Source of the DNA: Prosthecobacter gellanilyticus
GTDB taxonomy: Bacteria > Verrucomicrobiota > Verrucomicrobiia > Verrucomicrobiales > Verrucomicrobiaceae
Assembly: GCF_007992435.1 (NCBI RefSeq)
Contig: NZ_BKAG01000026.1
Coordinates: 1 to 64,000 of the forward strand
Direction: 5' to 3'
Length of the DNA: 64,000 bases
This document shows positions 46,220-55,203 of this stretch, one piece after another. Position 1 is the first letter of the stretch, and each line of letters begins with the position of its first letter. A program made the translations under genes and the position numbers. Below the pieces are notes generated by a model, which did no database searches, was not told the DNA's origin, and saw only the letters and a program-made list of their open reading frames with translations.

Positions 46220-47200
46220 TCACGCCGCTGGCTTCTTCCCAAACATGCCCTTCACCGCCTTGAAAACCGGGATCAGCACATAGTTGGCCAGTGGATCCAC
46301 GAGGGCGCCAATGAGGACACCGAGGACGCCGGCGATGAAGGCACCGGTGAGCCAGGCGAGGAAGGACTGAAGGGCGGCGGGGACGACGTGGGCTACTGTC
46401 TCCGAGGCGTGGTGAACCATCTCCTCAGGGCCATGCGCGCCGAGGGCATGCAGGCCGTGAATGAGGATGCCGCCACCGACCCAGAGCATGGCGAGCATGC
46501 CGACGAAGCTGAGCAGTTTTAACACGACGGGCATGCCGAGCACGATGCCGCGGCCGAGGGCACTCACTGGACTGCGCGGGGAGCGTGAAAGCGCCAGGCC
46601 GACGTCATCGGCCTTCACAATCACGGCGACGACGCCATAGACGAGCAGGGTCATGGCGGCGCCGACGACACCCAGCACCAGGGCCTGCATCCAGGTCGGC
46701 GAGGTGGCGACGGAAGCGAGGGTAATGGCCATGATCTCGGCGGAGAGGATGAAGTCCGTGCGAATGGCGCTGCTGACGCGCTCTTTTTCCAGTTCCTCCG
46801 CGGTGAGCACGGCCATGACGGTGGCCTCGGGGGACTCATGATGCGGGCGGATCAGATCCATCACCTTGTGGAAGCCTTCCAGGCACAGGAAGGCACCTCC
46901 TGCCATGAGCAGCGGGGTGATGGCCCAGGGGGCGAGAGCGCTCAGGAGCAGCGCGCCGGGCAGGAGGATCAGCAGCTTGTTCTTCAGCGAGCCGATGGCA
47001 ATCTTGGCGATGATCGCAAGCTCACGCTCTGCGGCGAGGCCGACGACATATCGCGGGGTGACAGCGGCATCATCGATGACGATGCCTGCGGCCTTGCTGC
47101 CTGCTTTCGCGGCCTGGGCGCCGGCATCATCCAGAGAGGCGGCGGCCACCTTGGTGAGGGCGGAAAGATCATCCAGCAGAGCGATCCAGCCGGAGGTCAT
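46220..47200 (-). CDS. DUF808 (YedI-like) membrane protein
   Basis: The 326-residue protein matches DUF808 at the N-terminus (GWIALLDDLSALTKVAAASL, then VIDDAAVTPRYVVG) and has several membrane helices, for example KLLILLPGALLLSALAPWAI and ALVLGVVGAAMTLLVYGVVA. The function of the family is unknown, although it is widespread in Gram-negative bacteria. It is convergent with the Gfo/Idh gene and divergent from the toxin-antitoxin pair. Confidence 0.88.
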   Translation of the reverse strand: MTSGWIALLDDLSALTKVAAASLDDAGAQAAKAGSKAAGIVIDDAAVTPRYVVGLAAERELAIIAKIAIGSLKNKLLILLPGALLLSALAPWAITPLLMAGGAFLCLEGFHKVMDLIRPHHESPEATVMAVLTAEELEKERVSSAIRTDFILSAEIMAITLASVATSPTWMQALVLGVVGAAMTLLVYGVVAVIVKADDVGLALSRSPRSPVSALGRGIVLGMPVVLKLLSFVGMLAMLWVGGGILIHGLHALGAHGPEEMVHHASETVAHVVPAALQSFLAWLTGAFIAGVLGVLIGALVDPLANYVLIPVFKAVKGMFGKKPAA

Positions 47201-47347
47201 GGGCGGACTCCTTTCGAAACGTGACGAGTGGAATTAAGGGCGCGTGGCATGTCAGTGCGGCTCTTTAGGGAGGTGGGCGGGAAGCTCAAGGGGGAATGAG
47301 GACTCTTGGGAGCTTGCAAACGGGGCCGTATCCTCGAAAATAGAGCC

Positions 47348-47542
47348 ATGAGCACTACGGAAATGCTTCAACTCAAACAGCAACTCTCGCGCTTCACCGA
47401 AAGGGAACGCCGGGAGGTTGCTGCTTATCTGCATCGCTTGAAGCAGAGCTCGCCCGCCTGGCAGAAGGAGATGACCAAGCGGATGTCCGAGATGGATTCA
47501 GGCAAGAAATTCAAGCTTCCCACCACTCGCGTTCGCGCTTGA
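47348..47542 (+). CDS. Putative type II antitoxin
   Basis: The 64-residue protein is helical and charged (MSTTEMLQLKQQLSRFTERE, then EVAAYLHRLKQSS) with a basic, probably flexible C-terminus (GKKFKLPTTRVRA), a common antitoxin layout. It ends 1 bp before the RelE-like gene, which supports a two-gene module. The DNA-binding fold is not clear from sequence. The start at 47348 is preferred over a frame opening at 47306. Confidence 0.68.
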   Translation: MSTTEMLQLKQQLSRFTERERREVAAYLHRLKQSSPAWQKEMTKRMSEMDSGKKFKLPTTRVRA

Positions 47543-47543
47543 G

Positions 47544-47801
47544 ATGCCCCGCTCCTCCTACGAGCCTATATTATCGGCGAAGGCGTGGGAATTTTTTACC
47601 GCCCTCACTCGCAAGCGTCAGCAGCGGCTGACCAAACTGATTTATTTACTGGCGGATTACCCTCATCGACTGGGTGACTATCAAACTCGTGATAGTGTGG
47701 GACGTTTTCTCGAGAACTTACAGATGGAGGGGTTTGTTTTCACCTACTGGGCGGATGGTGCCGTGAAGGAACTGCGCATTCTGGATATCGTGGAGCTTTG
47801 A
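47544..47801 (+). CDS. Putative RelE/ParE-superfamily toxin
   Basis: The 85-residue protein has the compact alpha-beta pattern of the superfamily: two N-terminal helices (SAKAWEFFTALTRKRQQRLT, then KLIYLLADYPH) and a C-terminal sheet ending FVFTYWADGAVKELRILDIV. Such toxins cut mRNA on ribosomes or poison gyrase. Which one cannot be told, because the catalytic basic residues are not clear. It is paired with the gene directly upstream. Confidence 0.72.
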   Translation: MPRSSYEPILSAKAWEFFTALTRKRQQRLTKLIYLLADYPHRLGDYQTRDSVGRFLENLQMEGFVFTYWADGAVKELRILDIVEL

Positions 47802-47890
47802 CTCAGGTCATCGCATGAGACGATTCAGTGTTTCCGCGTGCAAGGATGGTGGTTTCCGTCAGTTTAGGTGGCAACCACCACGCATTACCC

Positions 47891-48799
47891 ATGCCCACAC
47901 GCCGCCATTTTCTCCACACTGCTTTGAGTTTTGCTGCCATGCCCGCTTTCACACGGGCAGCGGCTCCGGGAGGGATCAGCCTGGGGTTCAGCCTTTATGG
48001 GATGAAGACGCTGCCGCTGGATGAGGCGCTGAAGACCTGTGCGGAGATCGGCTACTCAAATGTGGAGATCGCGCTGAATGCGGGATATCCCACGGAGCCG
48101 AAGGTTTTCACGCCTGAGGCGCGCAAGGCGGCGGTGCAGCAGCTGGCGGCGCTGAAGCTGGATGCCCCCTGTCTCATGGTGAACATCAGCCTGACGGTGG
48201 ATGAGAAGACTCATGCGCAGGCGCTGCAGACGATCCGTGATGCAGCGCAGGTGGCGCGGGATCTGAATGCGGCGAACCCGCCAATCATTGAGACGGTGCT
48301 GGGTGGCAAGCCAGCAACCTGGGAGGAGCAGAAGGCGGGCATGGTGGAGCACTTGCAATCCTGGGCCGAGACGGCGGAGAAGGAAAAGACGACGATCGCC
48401 ATCAAGGCGCATGTCGGCAGCGCGGTGAACTCGCCGGAGCGGCTGCTCTGGCTGCTAGAAAAGGTGAAGTCCCCGGCGATCCAGGTGGCCTATGACTACA
48501 GCCACTTTGAGCTGCAGGGAATCGACATGGAGGAGAGCATGAAACTCCTGCTGCCACGCACGAAGTTCATCCATGTGAAGGATTCGGTGGGCGAGCCTGG
48601 AAAATTCCAGTTCCTGCTGCCGGGTGAAGGGCGCACGGACTACGTGAAGTATTTCACGGCGCTCAAAAAGCACGGCTACCAAGGTCCGGTGGTCGTGGAG
48701 GTCAGCGGGCAGGTGTTTAACAAGCCTGGATATGAGCCTGTGGCTGCGGCAAAGAAGTGTTACTCCGCGCTGGCCGGGGCTTTGGCAAAGGTTGGTTAG
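47891..48799 (+). CDS. Tat-exported sugar phosphate isomerase/epimerase (TIM barrel)
   Basis: The 302-residue protein has a twin-arginine signal (TRRHFLHTALSFAAMPAFTR) and an AP-endonuclease-2-like barrel: SLGFSLYGMKTLPLDEALKT, IAIKAHVGSAVNSPERLLWL, QVAYDYSHFELQGIDM and FIHVKDSVGEPGKFQFLLPG. The Glu, His and Asp residues on these strands probably bind a divalent metal. The substrate is unknown. The frame is open from 47828, but the ATG at 47891 gives the clean Tat signal. A strong terminator follows the stop. Confidence 0.88.
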   Translation: MPTRRHFLHTALSFAAMPAFTRAAAPGGISLGFSLYGMKTLPLDEALKTCAEIGYSNVEIALNAGYPTEPKVFTPEARKAAVQQLAALKLDAPCLMVNISLTVDEKTHAQALQTIRDAAQVARDLNAANPPIIETVLGGKPATWEEQKAGMVEHLQSWAETAEKEKTTIAIKAHVGSAVNSPERLLWLLEKVKSPAIQVAYDYSHFELQGIDMEESMKLLLPRTKFIHVKDSVGEPGKFQFLLPGEGRTDYVKYFTALKKHGYQGPVVVEVSGQVFNKPGYEPVAAAKKCYSALAGALAKVG

Positions 48800-48826
48800 G
48801 CCACCAGGGCATCACGAAACAAAAAA

Positions 48827-48860
48827 AACAGCGGGCCGGATGGCCCGCTGTTTTGTTTTT
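48827..48860. terminator. Bidirectional rho-independent terminator
   Basis: A 10-bp perfect stem, ACAGCGGGCC and GGCCCGCTGT with loop GGAT, is preceded by a run of A and followed by TTTGTTTTTG. It lies between the isomerase stop (48799, plus) and the 3D-domain gene stop (48916, minus), so it can serve both strands. Confidence 0.95.
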
Positions 48861-48915
48861 GAAATGTTTTTAGTTGGGCCATTCCAAGCGGATGCCGGGA
48901 ATGCTCATGAGCTGA

Positions 48916-49407
48916 TCAGCTCTCCTGACCGCGCAGGCGGCCGATCATCTCGCGGATGTGCGGGGCCTTGGAGGCGCGTGGCCCCAGGATGGCGAGGCTC
49001 TTGGTCACGGAACCCCACTTCAGGATGCGGATGTTCACGTTGCGAGTGCCCCAGAGATTCATCTGGTTGGTGGTGGGCTGGTAGATGTCGATGGTGCGGG
49101 TGCCGACGAGGGCGGAACCGTAATCATCGATGACGTAGACGGAGGGATCCGATTGGATCTGGAAGACCGTGCCCACAGGGAACACGGACCAGTCAGCAGC
49201 GGCGCTGCGCACCGTGCCACTTCTCAGTGGCGTGCCCACGGCGCTGCGGGGGCCATACTTGATGTGATCACTCTCAGTGTGAGTATAGGCAGTCGTGCGC
49301 ACAGCCTGTACAACAGGCGGTGCTGTGCTGGTTGTTTTAAGGGAGAGTTCTTTAGCAGAAGCAAATCCACAGAGGGCAGCCAGACACAGTAGGGTGGTTT
49401 GGATCAA
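48916..49407 (-). CDS. Secreted 3D-domain protein (double-psi beta-barrel)
   Basis: The 163-residue protein has a signal peptide (IQTTLLCLAALCGFASA) and a 3D domain: AVRTTAYTHTESDHIKYGPR, then FPVGTVFQIQSDPSVYVIDD, then GTRTIDIYQPTTNQMNLWG. The family shares the fold of MltA lytic transglycosylases and resuscitation-promoting factors, with the three Asp residues (in ESD, VIDDYG and TIDIY) as the expected active-site set. A cell-wall role is inferred. It is convergent with the isomerase and separated by the terminator. Confidence 0.85.
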   Translation of the reverse strand: MIQTTLLCLAALCGFASAKELSLKTTSTAPPVVQAVRTTAYTHTESDHIKYGPRSAVGTPLRSGTVRSAAADWSVFPVGTVFQIQSDPSVYVIDDYGSALVGTRTIDIYQPTTNQMNLWGTRNVNIRILKWGSVTKSLAILGPRASKAPHIREMIGRLRGQES

Positions 49408-49797
49408 AACAACGGGGGGTTGGTTAGGTCACACCTTGGGACATGAGGTCCACAAAGGGGCGGAGAGAATGCAGGCAAATAAATCTTTGTCAACCTTCTC
49501 GTTAAGCCATTCGACCTGACCAACGCATCAGGTGTTCATTTTGGATGTGTCTTTATTATTTTTGATACGGTGAATATCTAAATTTTGTCATCTTTTTAGT
49601 TGTTCCAAAACGACATTCTAGTGGGTGTTCAAAATTAGAATGTGAACAAGTGCCTTTTACTGGGACATATGGCACACAATTTACAATTTCATTTCTTTCG
49701 ATCGAATGAACAACTCGAAGGCCACGGCAGAACATTTATAGTCGCGCTTTCAGTTAGGCCATATAGCTCTTTTTGTTAGGCGTAACAGCCACACGTC
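49408..49797. other. AT-rich intergenic region with an inverted repeat
   Basis: No gene is seen in these 390 bp, which are far more AT-rich than the flanks. ACATTCTA and TAGAATGT (49613-49643) form an 8-bp inverted repeat with 15 bp between. GTTAGGC occurs twice near the end (49753, 49775). It may hold the promoter of the 3D-domain gene, whose start lies at 49407. I see no clear boxes. Confidence 0.45.
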
Positions 49798-50523
49798 TCA
49801 CCGCCTGCCTTGAAGTGAACGGTCCACCATGGACTCGTAAATCTTGCGGCGCTCATCGAGGCCGAGGCCGCGATTGCGCAGACCGAGCATCTGCTTGTTG
49901 ATGTCCTCACGCTGGCCCACGCTCAGTTTCGAAAGCTTCTCCACCATCGCTGCTGGTGGCTTCTGAGGATAACCATCCGAAGAGAAACCTTCGCGATAAT
50001 TCACGGCGGCATTCTTCGCCTCTTCTGTCTGCGATTTGCTCAAGGGCGGAGCGTCTCTGCTAGAGCTGCCACTGCTGCCGGAGCTTCCGCCGGATGATTT
50101 GCGAGCCAGTTTGGCCGGTGGCTTTTGATAGCGGATGGAGACCGTCTGTCCTCCAGGGACCTGGACTTTGGCGGACCATGTCATCATGTTAGCGGGATCA
50201 CCACCGACACCCACTAATTGCCAGCCATGAAAGTTAGGCGTCTTCGAGACGACCTGGGATTCCATCGTCTTGGTATCGAGCAAGGTGGCGTAGGTCTCGT
50301 TGTCGAAATGCGCGATGCCGGTGAGGATGACAGAGTCCGAGACACCCAGGGTACGGGTGAAGGGCGAGTTCGACATCAAGGCCTGGAAGTCCTCGGTATT
50401 GAAGGCCTGGGGGATGGCCCCATCGTCATCATTGGACGGAGGAGTTTGCTGGGGCGGTTCGACTCCCCGCGCGGCTGACATGCCGAGCCAAGTGATGAGG
50501 AGAAGGCTGCGCGAGAGATTCAT
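49798..50523 (-). CDS. Secreted hypothetical protein with Ser/Gly linker
   Basis: The 241-residue protein has a signal peptide (SRSLLLITWLGMSAARG). A beta-rich N-terminal domain follows (TRTLGVSDSVILTGIAHFDN, then TPNFHGWQLVGVGGDPANM, then TVSIRYQKPP), then a KSSGGSSGSSGSSS linker and a helical C-terminal tail (MVEKLSKLSVGQREDINKQM, then ERRKIYESMVDRS). I have no family name. Upstream residues in the same frame are rejected in favour of the ATG at 50523. It is divergent from the isochorismatase-SGNH gene. Confidence 0.7.
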   Translation of the reverse strand: MNLSRSLLLITWLGMSAARGVEPPQQTPPSNDDDGAIPQAFNTEDFQALMSNSPFTRTLGVSDSVILTGIAHFDNETYATLLDTKTMESQVVSKTPNFHGWQLVGVGGDPANMMTWSAKVQVPGGQTVSIRYQKPPAKLARKSSGGSSGSSGSSSRDAPPLSKSQTEEAKNAAVNYREGFSSDGYPQKPPAAMVEKLSKLSVGQREDINKQMLGLRNRGLGLDERRKIYESMVDRSLQGRR

Positions 50524-50674
50524 GCCAGCGAGATACGGGGAATGGCGGGCAGAACCATCAAGGTGGCGGTAGAAAGTCGGCACAAGTTTCGGGGGATGGA
50601 GGGCGAACGAGAGCTACTTTGTTCTGCGGTAGCGGCCTTTGATCAAACTCGGTGGGCGGAGCCGTTATGGGGAG

Positions 50675-52297
50675 ATGCTTTCCCGTGCTTTTCTCTCTGC
50701 TTCGTTCCTTGCCCTGGCGCTGACTTCCCTGGCTGCGGATGCGCCGCTTTCACTGGTGCTGCAATCACGTGCGCCCAATGGCAGGGCGGCGCTGGTGAAG
50801 GAGCAGTGGCTGCCATCGCGGACGGCGATCATTGTGTGTGACATGTGGGACCTGCATCACTGCAAGAATGCGGTGACGCGCGAGGGTGAGATGGCGCCGC
50901 GCATGAACGAGGTGATCGAGAAGGCGCGGCAGGCAGGTGTGCTGATCATTCATGCGCCGAGCTCCTGCATGAAACCCTATGAAGGCACGGCGGCACGCCA
51001 GCGTGCGCAGTCAGCTCCCACGGCGGCACGTCTGCCGGACAAGATCAGTGAATGGTGCAAGCAGATCCCAGCTGAGGAAGCGGCGGTATATCCGCTGGAT
51101 CAAAATGATGGTGGTGAGGATGATGATGCCACCGAGCACACGGCCTGGGCTGCGGAGCTGACAAAGAAAGGGCTGAACCCCAAGATGCCATGGACGAAGC
51201 AGATCGACGTGCTGCGCATCGACCAAAACAAAGATGCCATCAGTGACAGCGGTACGGAGATCTGGAATCTGCTGGAGGCGCGGGACATCGACAATGTGAT
51301 CCTCATGGGTGTGCACACCAACATGTGCGTGGCGGGCCGCCCCTTTGGTCTGCGGCAGATGGCGAAGAACGGCAAGCATGTGGTGCTGATGCGTGACATG
51401 ACGGACACGATGTATAACCCGGCGCGCTGGCCCTTCGTGAGCCACACACGCGGCACGGAGCTTTTCATCCAGCATGTGGAGAGAGTGATCTGCCCCACGA
51501 TCACCTCGGACCAGCTCATCGGCGGCAAGCCCTTTGCCTTCAGTGATGCGACGGCAGGCCCGAAGCGTTTGCAGATCCTTTTGTTAGGCGACAGCACCAC
51601 CGAGGCGATCATTCCGAAGCAGCTGGCGCCGGATGAGCCGCAGATCGAGGACACGCTGCGCATCCTGCTCGCGACCCAGGGAGGGCTGCCAGCGTGTGAT
51701 GTCTACAATGAAGGGGTGAGCGGTGAGTTCATCCGCCGGCTGCTGGACACGCGCTATGACAAGGCAGTGAAGACGAAGCCGCAGGCAGACTACATCTTCA
51801 TCCGTTATGGCATCAATGACCGCGCGAAGGTGCCTGACTTCACCACGTCCTTCACGAAGGATTTCAAGGAGCTGCTGGCACGCCTGCGCAAGGATCATCC
51901 GAAGGCAATGCTGATCCCGATGACGACGATTCCGTATGCAGCGAACAGCCAGCATGAGGACATCAATGCGTTTATCGTGCAGGTGGCGAAGGAGGAGAAG
52001 CTGACGCTCTTTGACATCGCCCCGCGCTATCTGGCCGAGCTGAAGAAGAGCCCGGACGGGCTGAACTACCGGCGCTATGCGCTGGCGAAGGTGCCGGAGA
52101 ATCTGCGCCCCTTTGCCACGCCTTATATCGTGCAGGGCAAGGACCCGCAGGTGGTGGTGCTGGACAACCGGCTGGATGGTGTGTTCGGCCATCTGCCGGG
52201 CTGGTATGGAGACCGGCACCCGACGCTGGCAGGCTACAACGTGATCGCTGATGAGACGGCAAAGTGGCTGGCGCCGATCATTCGGGAACGGAAGTAA
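50675..52297 (+). CDS. Exported isochorismatase-like plus SGNH hydrolase fusion
   Basis: The 540-residue protein has a signal peptide (SRAFLSASFLALALTSLAA). Residues about 45-285 form an isochorismatase-like cysteine hydrolase with D56 in AIIVCDMWDLHHC and the nucleophile C218 in MGVHTNMCVAGRPF. Residues about 298-535 form an SGNH hydrolase with S307 in ILLLGDSTTEA, YNEGVSGE, IRYGINDRAK and the Asp-His pair in GDRHPTLAGYNVIA. Both active sites look intact. Fusing an amidase-type and an esterase-type domain on one exported chain suggests sequential attack on one substrate, which is inference. The start at 50675 gives the signal sequence. Confidence 0.85.
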   Translation: MLSRAFLSASFLALALTSLAADAPLSLVLQSRAPNGRAALVKEQWLPSRTAIIVCDMWDLHHCKNAVTREGEMAPRMNEVIEKARQAGVLIIHAPSSCMKPYEGTAARQRAQSAPTAARLPDKISEWCKQIPAEEAAVYPLDQNDGGEDDDATEHTAWAAELTKKGLNPKMPWTKQIDVLRIDQNKDAISDSGTEIWNLLEARDIDNVILMGVHTNMCVAGRPFGLRQMAKNGKHVVLMRDMTDTMYNPARWPFVSHTRGTELFIQHVERVICPTITSDQLIGGKPFAFSDATAGPKRLQILLLGDSTTEAIIPKQLAPDEPQIEDTLRILLATQGGLPACDVYNEGVSGEFIRRLLDTRYDKAVKTKPQADYIFIRYGINDRAKVPDFTTSFTKDFKELLARLRKDHPKAMLIPMTTIPYAANSQHEDINAFIVQVAKEEKLTLFDIAPRYLAELKKSPDGLNYRRYALAKVPENLRPFATPYIVQGKDPQVVVLDNRLDGVFGHLPGWYGDRHPTLAGYNVIADETAKWLAPIIRERK

Positions 52298-52371
52298 GCA
52301 AAAGCTTCCTTTGGAATGCCATTGACCTATTTTCAGGCTCTCGCCAGCATAGGGGAAGTCCACTCATCTTC

Positions 52372-53157
52372 ATGAAACGAAGCACCTTCCTCAAATCCAC
52401 CCTGGCGGCCGCTGGCGCCGTTGGAACAGCCTGCGCCACATCGATCGCCCAAGCTGCCACTGCCGGCAGTGCCGAGTATGTCGAGATCCGGAAATACCTG
52501 CTCAAGAGTGCTGAGAAGCAGGCGGTCTTGGAGGCTTATCTCAAGGAGGCTGCCATTCCTGCGCTGAATCGTCTGGGTGTGCCGCAGGTGGGCGTGTTCC
52601 TACCGCAAAAGCAGGAGGCACAGCCGGTGGTCTATGTGGTGCTGCGCCATACGTCGCTGGACGCGTTTGCCAAAAGCACTGAACTCCTGGCGGACTCCGC
52701 CGTGCAGCAGACGGGTGCGACCTATCTGGGTGCTCCAGCCACGGAAGCCGTCTATGAGCGTGTGGAAAGCTGGCTGACTCGTGGCATCGGAGGCATGCCC
52801 GCAGTATCGACACCTGCCAAGGGGAGCCAGTTGTATCAGCTCCGCGTCTATGAGAGCCATAGCGAGAAGGCCGGGAAGAAAAAGATCGAGATGTTTAACA
52901 TCGGCGAGCTGGCCATTTTTAAGCGCTGCGGTCTGAACGCGGTGTTCTTTGGCGAGACCGTGGTGGGTCCGCTGATGCCGAATCTGACGTACATGCTGGC
53001 CTTCAAGGACACGGCGGCCAAAGATGCGGCATGGAACACCTTCCGCGCTGACCCTGACTGGGCCAAGCTCAAAGCCACGCCCGGATTTGCGGACAAGGAG
53101 ATCGTCTCGCGCATCACCAACATCCTGCTCGTGCCTGCTCCGTTCTCACAGATCTGA
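52372..53157 (+). CDS. Exported NIPSNAP family protein with two repeats
   Basis: The 261-residue protein has a signal (STFLKSTLAAAGAVGTACAT) and two ferredoxin-like NIPSNAP repeats: EYVEIRKYLLKSAEKQAVLE with FLPQKQEAQPVVYVVLRHTS, and YQLRVYESHSEKAGKKKIEM with MPNLTYMLAFKDTAAKDAAW. Their function in bacteria is unknown. It lies 74 bp after the fusion hydrolase on the same strand and may be co-transcribed. Exported NIPSNAP proteins are frequent in Verrucomicrobiota and Planctomycetota. Confidence 0.87.
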   Translation: MKRSTFLKSTLAAAGAVGTACATSIAQAATAGSAEYVEIRKYLLKSAEKQAVLEAYLKEAAIPALNRLGVPQVGVFLPQKQEAQPVVYVVLRHTSLDAFAKSTELLADSAVQQTGATYLGAPATEAVYERVESWLTRGIGGMPAVSTPAKGSQLYQLRVYESHSEKAGKKKIEMFNIGELAIFKRCGLNAVFFGETVVGPLMPNLTYMLAFKDTAAKDAAWNTFRADPDWAKLKATPGFADKEIVSRITNILLVPAPFSQI

Positions 53158-53280
53158 CGAACGGCATTCAACGTGCTTTGATGCTATCAAGCCCATGACA
53201 GGTGTCATGCTGGCACGTGCCTCTTTGAAGCCCGATACGAGCCAGGAGCGTAGGGTTCCTTTCGCAGACACTCATCCTTC

Positions 53281-54153
53281 ATGATCACATACAATCCCAA
53301 AGACTGGTGGAAGCTCATCTTTGCGTTTCATCGCAGTGACTCGTTCCGCGTGCTGCTGCCCGGAATGATCGGGCTGGCCTTGTACACTGCCCTCATTGCC
53401 TACATCGAGAACGACTACCTTCATGTCACGTTCAAGAACACGACGATGGTGCATTCGCTCGTGGGCTTCGTGCTTTCGATGATGCTGATCTTCCGGACGA
53501 ACACGGCTTATGACCGGTGGTGGGAGGGGCGCAAACTTTGGGGGAGCTTCGTGAACAACTCACGCAATCTGGCGCTGAAGCTGCAGGCTTTCCTGCCAGC
53601 GGAGGCCAGGGAGGAGCGGGCGATGTTTCGCGATCTGATCGGTAACTTCATTTATGCGGCCAAGGAACATCTGCGCCAGGGGGTGAAGACCGAGAAGCTG
53701 GTGGAGACCGGCTCCTACACCGCAGACTGGTATGCGAAAGGCGGGCATGTGCCTAACCAAGTTTTAAAGGGGCTCTACACGGAGATCAACCGCCTCTACA
53801 TGAACCAGACGATAACGGGAGATCACCTCATCGTGATCAATGCGGAGCTGCAGTCCTTTGCAGACAATCTGGGCGCGTGCGAGCGCATCAAGCGCACGCC
53901 CATTCCGTATGCCTACAGCCTGTTCCTGAAGAAGATCATCTTCATCTATGTCTTCACCATGCCGATCGGCTTTGTGCTGGACTACAAGTACTGGGCAGTG
54001 CCGGTGGTGACCTTTGTGTTCTATGCCTTTGCCGCCATCGAGGTCATCGCGGAGGAGATTGAAGACCCCTTTGGCCTGGAGGCGAATGATCTGCCGCTGG
54101 ATGCCATCACGGACACGATCCGCGGGAATGTGAGGGATATTCTGGAAGGTTGA
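53281..54153 (+). CDS. Bestrophin family ion channel
   Basis: The 290-residue integral membrane protein has the bestrophin (RFP-TM, UPF0187) signature LIFRTNTAYDRWWEGRKLWG. Helices include VLLPGMIGLALYTALIAYIE, HSLVGFVLSMMLIF and IIFIYVFTMPIGFVLDYKYW. Bacterial homologues form pentameric channels for cations or anions, and some are tied to osmotic balance. The C-terminal IEDPFGLEANDLPLDAI segment is also typical. It is followed by tandem hairpins near the stop. Confidence 0.93.
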   Translation: MITYNPKDWWKLIFAFHRSDSFRVLLPGMIGLALYTALIAYIENDYLHVTFKNTTMVHSLVGFVLSMMLIFRTNTAYDRWWEGRKLWGSFVNNSRNLALKLQAFLPAEAREERAMFRDLIGNFIYAAKEHLRQGVKTEKLVETGSYTADWYAKGGHVPNQVLKGLYTEINRLYMNQTITGDHLIVINAELQSFADNLGACERIKRTPIPYAYSLFLKKIIFIYVFTMPIGFVLDYKYWAVPVVTFVFYAFAAIEVIAEEIEDPFGLEANDLPLDAITDTIRGNVRDILEG

Positions 54154-54154
54154 G

Positions 54155-54312
54155 AGAGTGGGACAGGGTTGCAAGCTGTCTGGTGGAAGGCTGGAATTGG
54201 CCTAACCAGAAGAGTGGTTGTGCAGGCTTCGCGGAGACAGGTTACAAACCTGTCCCACTTTGATCAGGTCGTGCAGACTCCGTAGAGAACAGGTTGGAAA
54301 ACCTGTGCTACG
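54155..54312. repeat. Tandem ACAGGTT hairpin repeats between convergent genes
   Basis: Two similar units, each starting GTGCAG and containing ACAGGTT...AACCTGT hairpins, occur at about 54220-54257 (GAGACAGGTTACAAACCTGT, then CCCAC) and about 54271-54311 (GAACAGGTTGGAAAACCTGT, then GCTAC). A degenerate third (GGGACAGGGTTGCAAGCTGTC) is at 54159-54180. They fill the whole space between the bestrophin stop and the metalloprotease stop and may also limit read-through. Confidence 0.78.
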
Positions 54313-54313
54313 G

Positions 54314-55203
54314 CTAGGGGGCGGGGAGCCATTCGGCGATCAGGGCGTAGAGCTCGGGGTCGTATTTCTCCAGCTCCTTGTGGGTGTTGATCTCGTTGTG
54401 GATGCCGTTGGGGATCTTTGACTCCATGTTGGCGTTGAACCAGGATTGCACGCCTTCGGCGAAGTATTCCTTGTAGTCGCTGGCGGCGTAGGTGCCCTTC
54501 CACAGGCCGGCGGCGATGGCCTTTTCATAGGTTTTCTTGAGCTTGGCATCAAAGCCCGGATCCATGTCCACCATGGCCATGAGGTGCAGAGTGTGGGCAA
54601 ACTCATGGAGGAAGATGTTTTCACCTTTGTAGCGATCTCCTGGCAGGTTCAGCAGGTTCTCCTCGGCACCAGAAGTGGCGGGGCGTGCATGCGTGGCACC
54701 GACACCACGGGCGCGTTTGTCCCAGTAGTCTTTCGGGGTGAGGTCGCTATGCTCGGGGATGTCCGTGGTCATCTCCGTGCTGGCCATGATGGCGACGCGG
54801 ACTTTGTTTTTCACCAGCTTGTCGATCATGCGGGGGTTCTTGGCCACCATCATGGCGACGATCTTGCGGGCCTCGAGCAGGGCTTTGTCAGGCACTTTTT
54901 CAGAGGAGACGATGGGCAGACCATCATAGTCCACATGCTTCTTGTAGAAGTCTGCCAGCTGTAAACGCGAAGGCGGCGGGCCGATGGTGAGATCCTCTTT
55001 CTTCCCGGAGAATGAGGTGGCTGAGGCGGGCTTCCAGTCCTTCAGATATTCCTGATCCTCGGGTGAGAGCTTGTCGATGCCGAGGGTGAACTCGCGACCG
55101 TCCACGCGGCGTATTTTGACATTCGTGCCCTGGCGGCGAGGAGAGAGCAGACAGCGAACACGGATGCGGCCATGAGGCCAGCCAGAGATCGATGAAGTTT
55201 CAT
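54314..55203 (-). CDS. SHD1-linked zinc metalloprotease-like protein, N-terminus apparently frameshifted
   Basis: The intact frame (54314-55105, 263 residues from a GTG) begins mid-domain: the sequence just before and after it, GTNVKIRRVDGREFTLGIDK then LSPEDQEYLKDW, is the second half of an SHD1 domain. A metalloprotease-like part has the zinc motif HEFAH (in FLHEFAHTLH) and the third ligand Glu in YFAEGVQSWFN. A signal peptide (MKLHRSLAGLMAASVFAVCS, then LLAA) starts at 55203 but is in another frame. It joins within about 10 codons of the SHD1 frame, and the first half of SHD1 is missing. A deletion plus frameshift, or a sequence error, is likely. SHD1 domains are typical of planctomycetes and verrucomicrobia. 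Confidence 0.7.
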
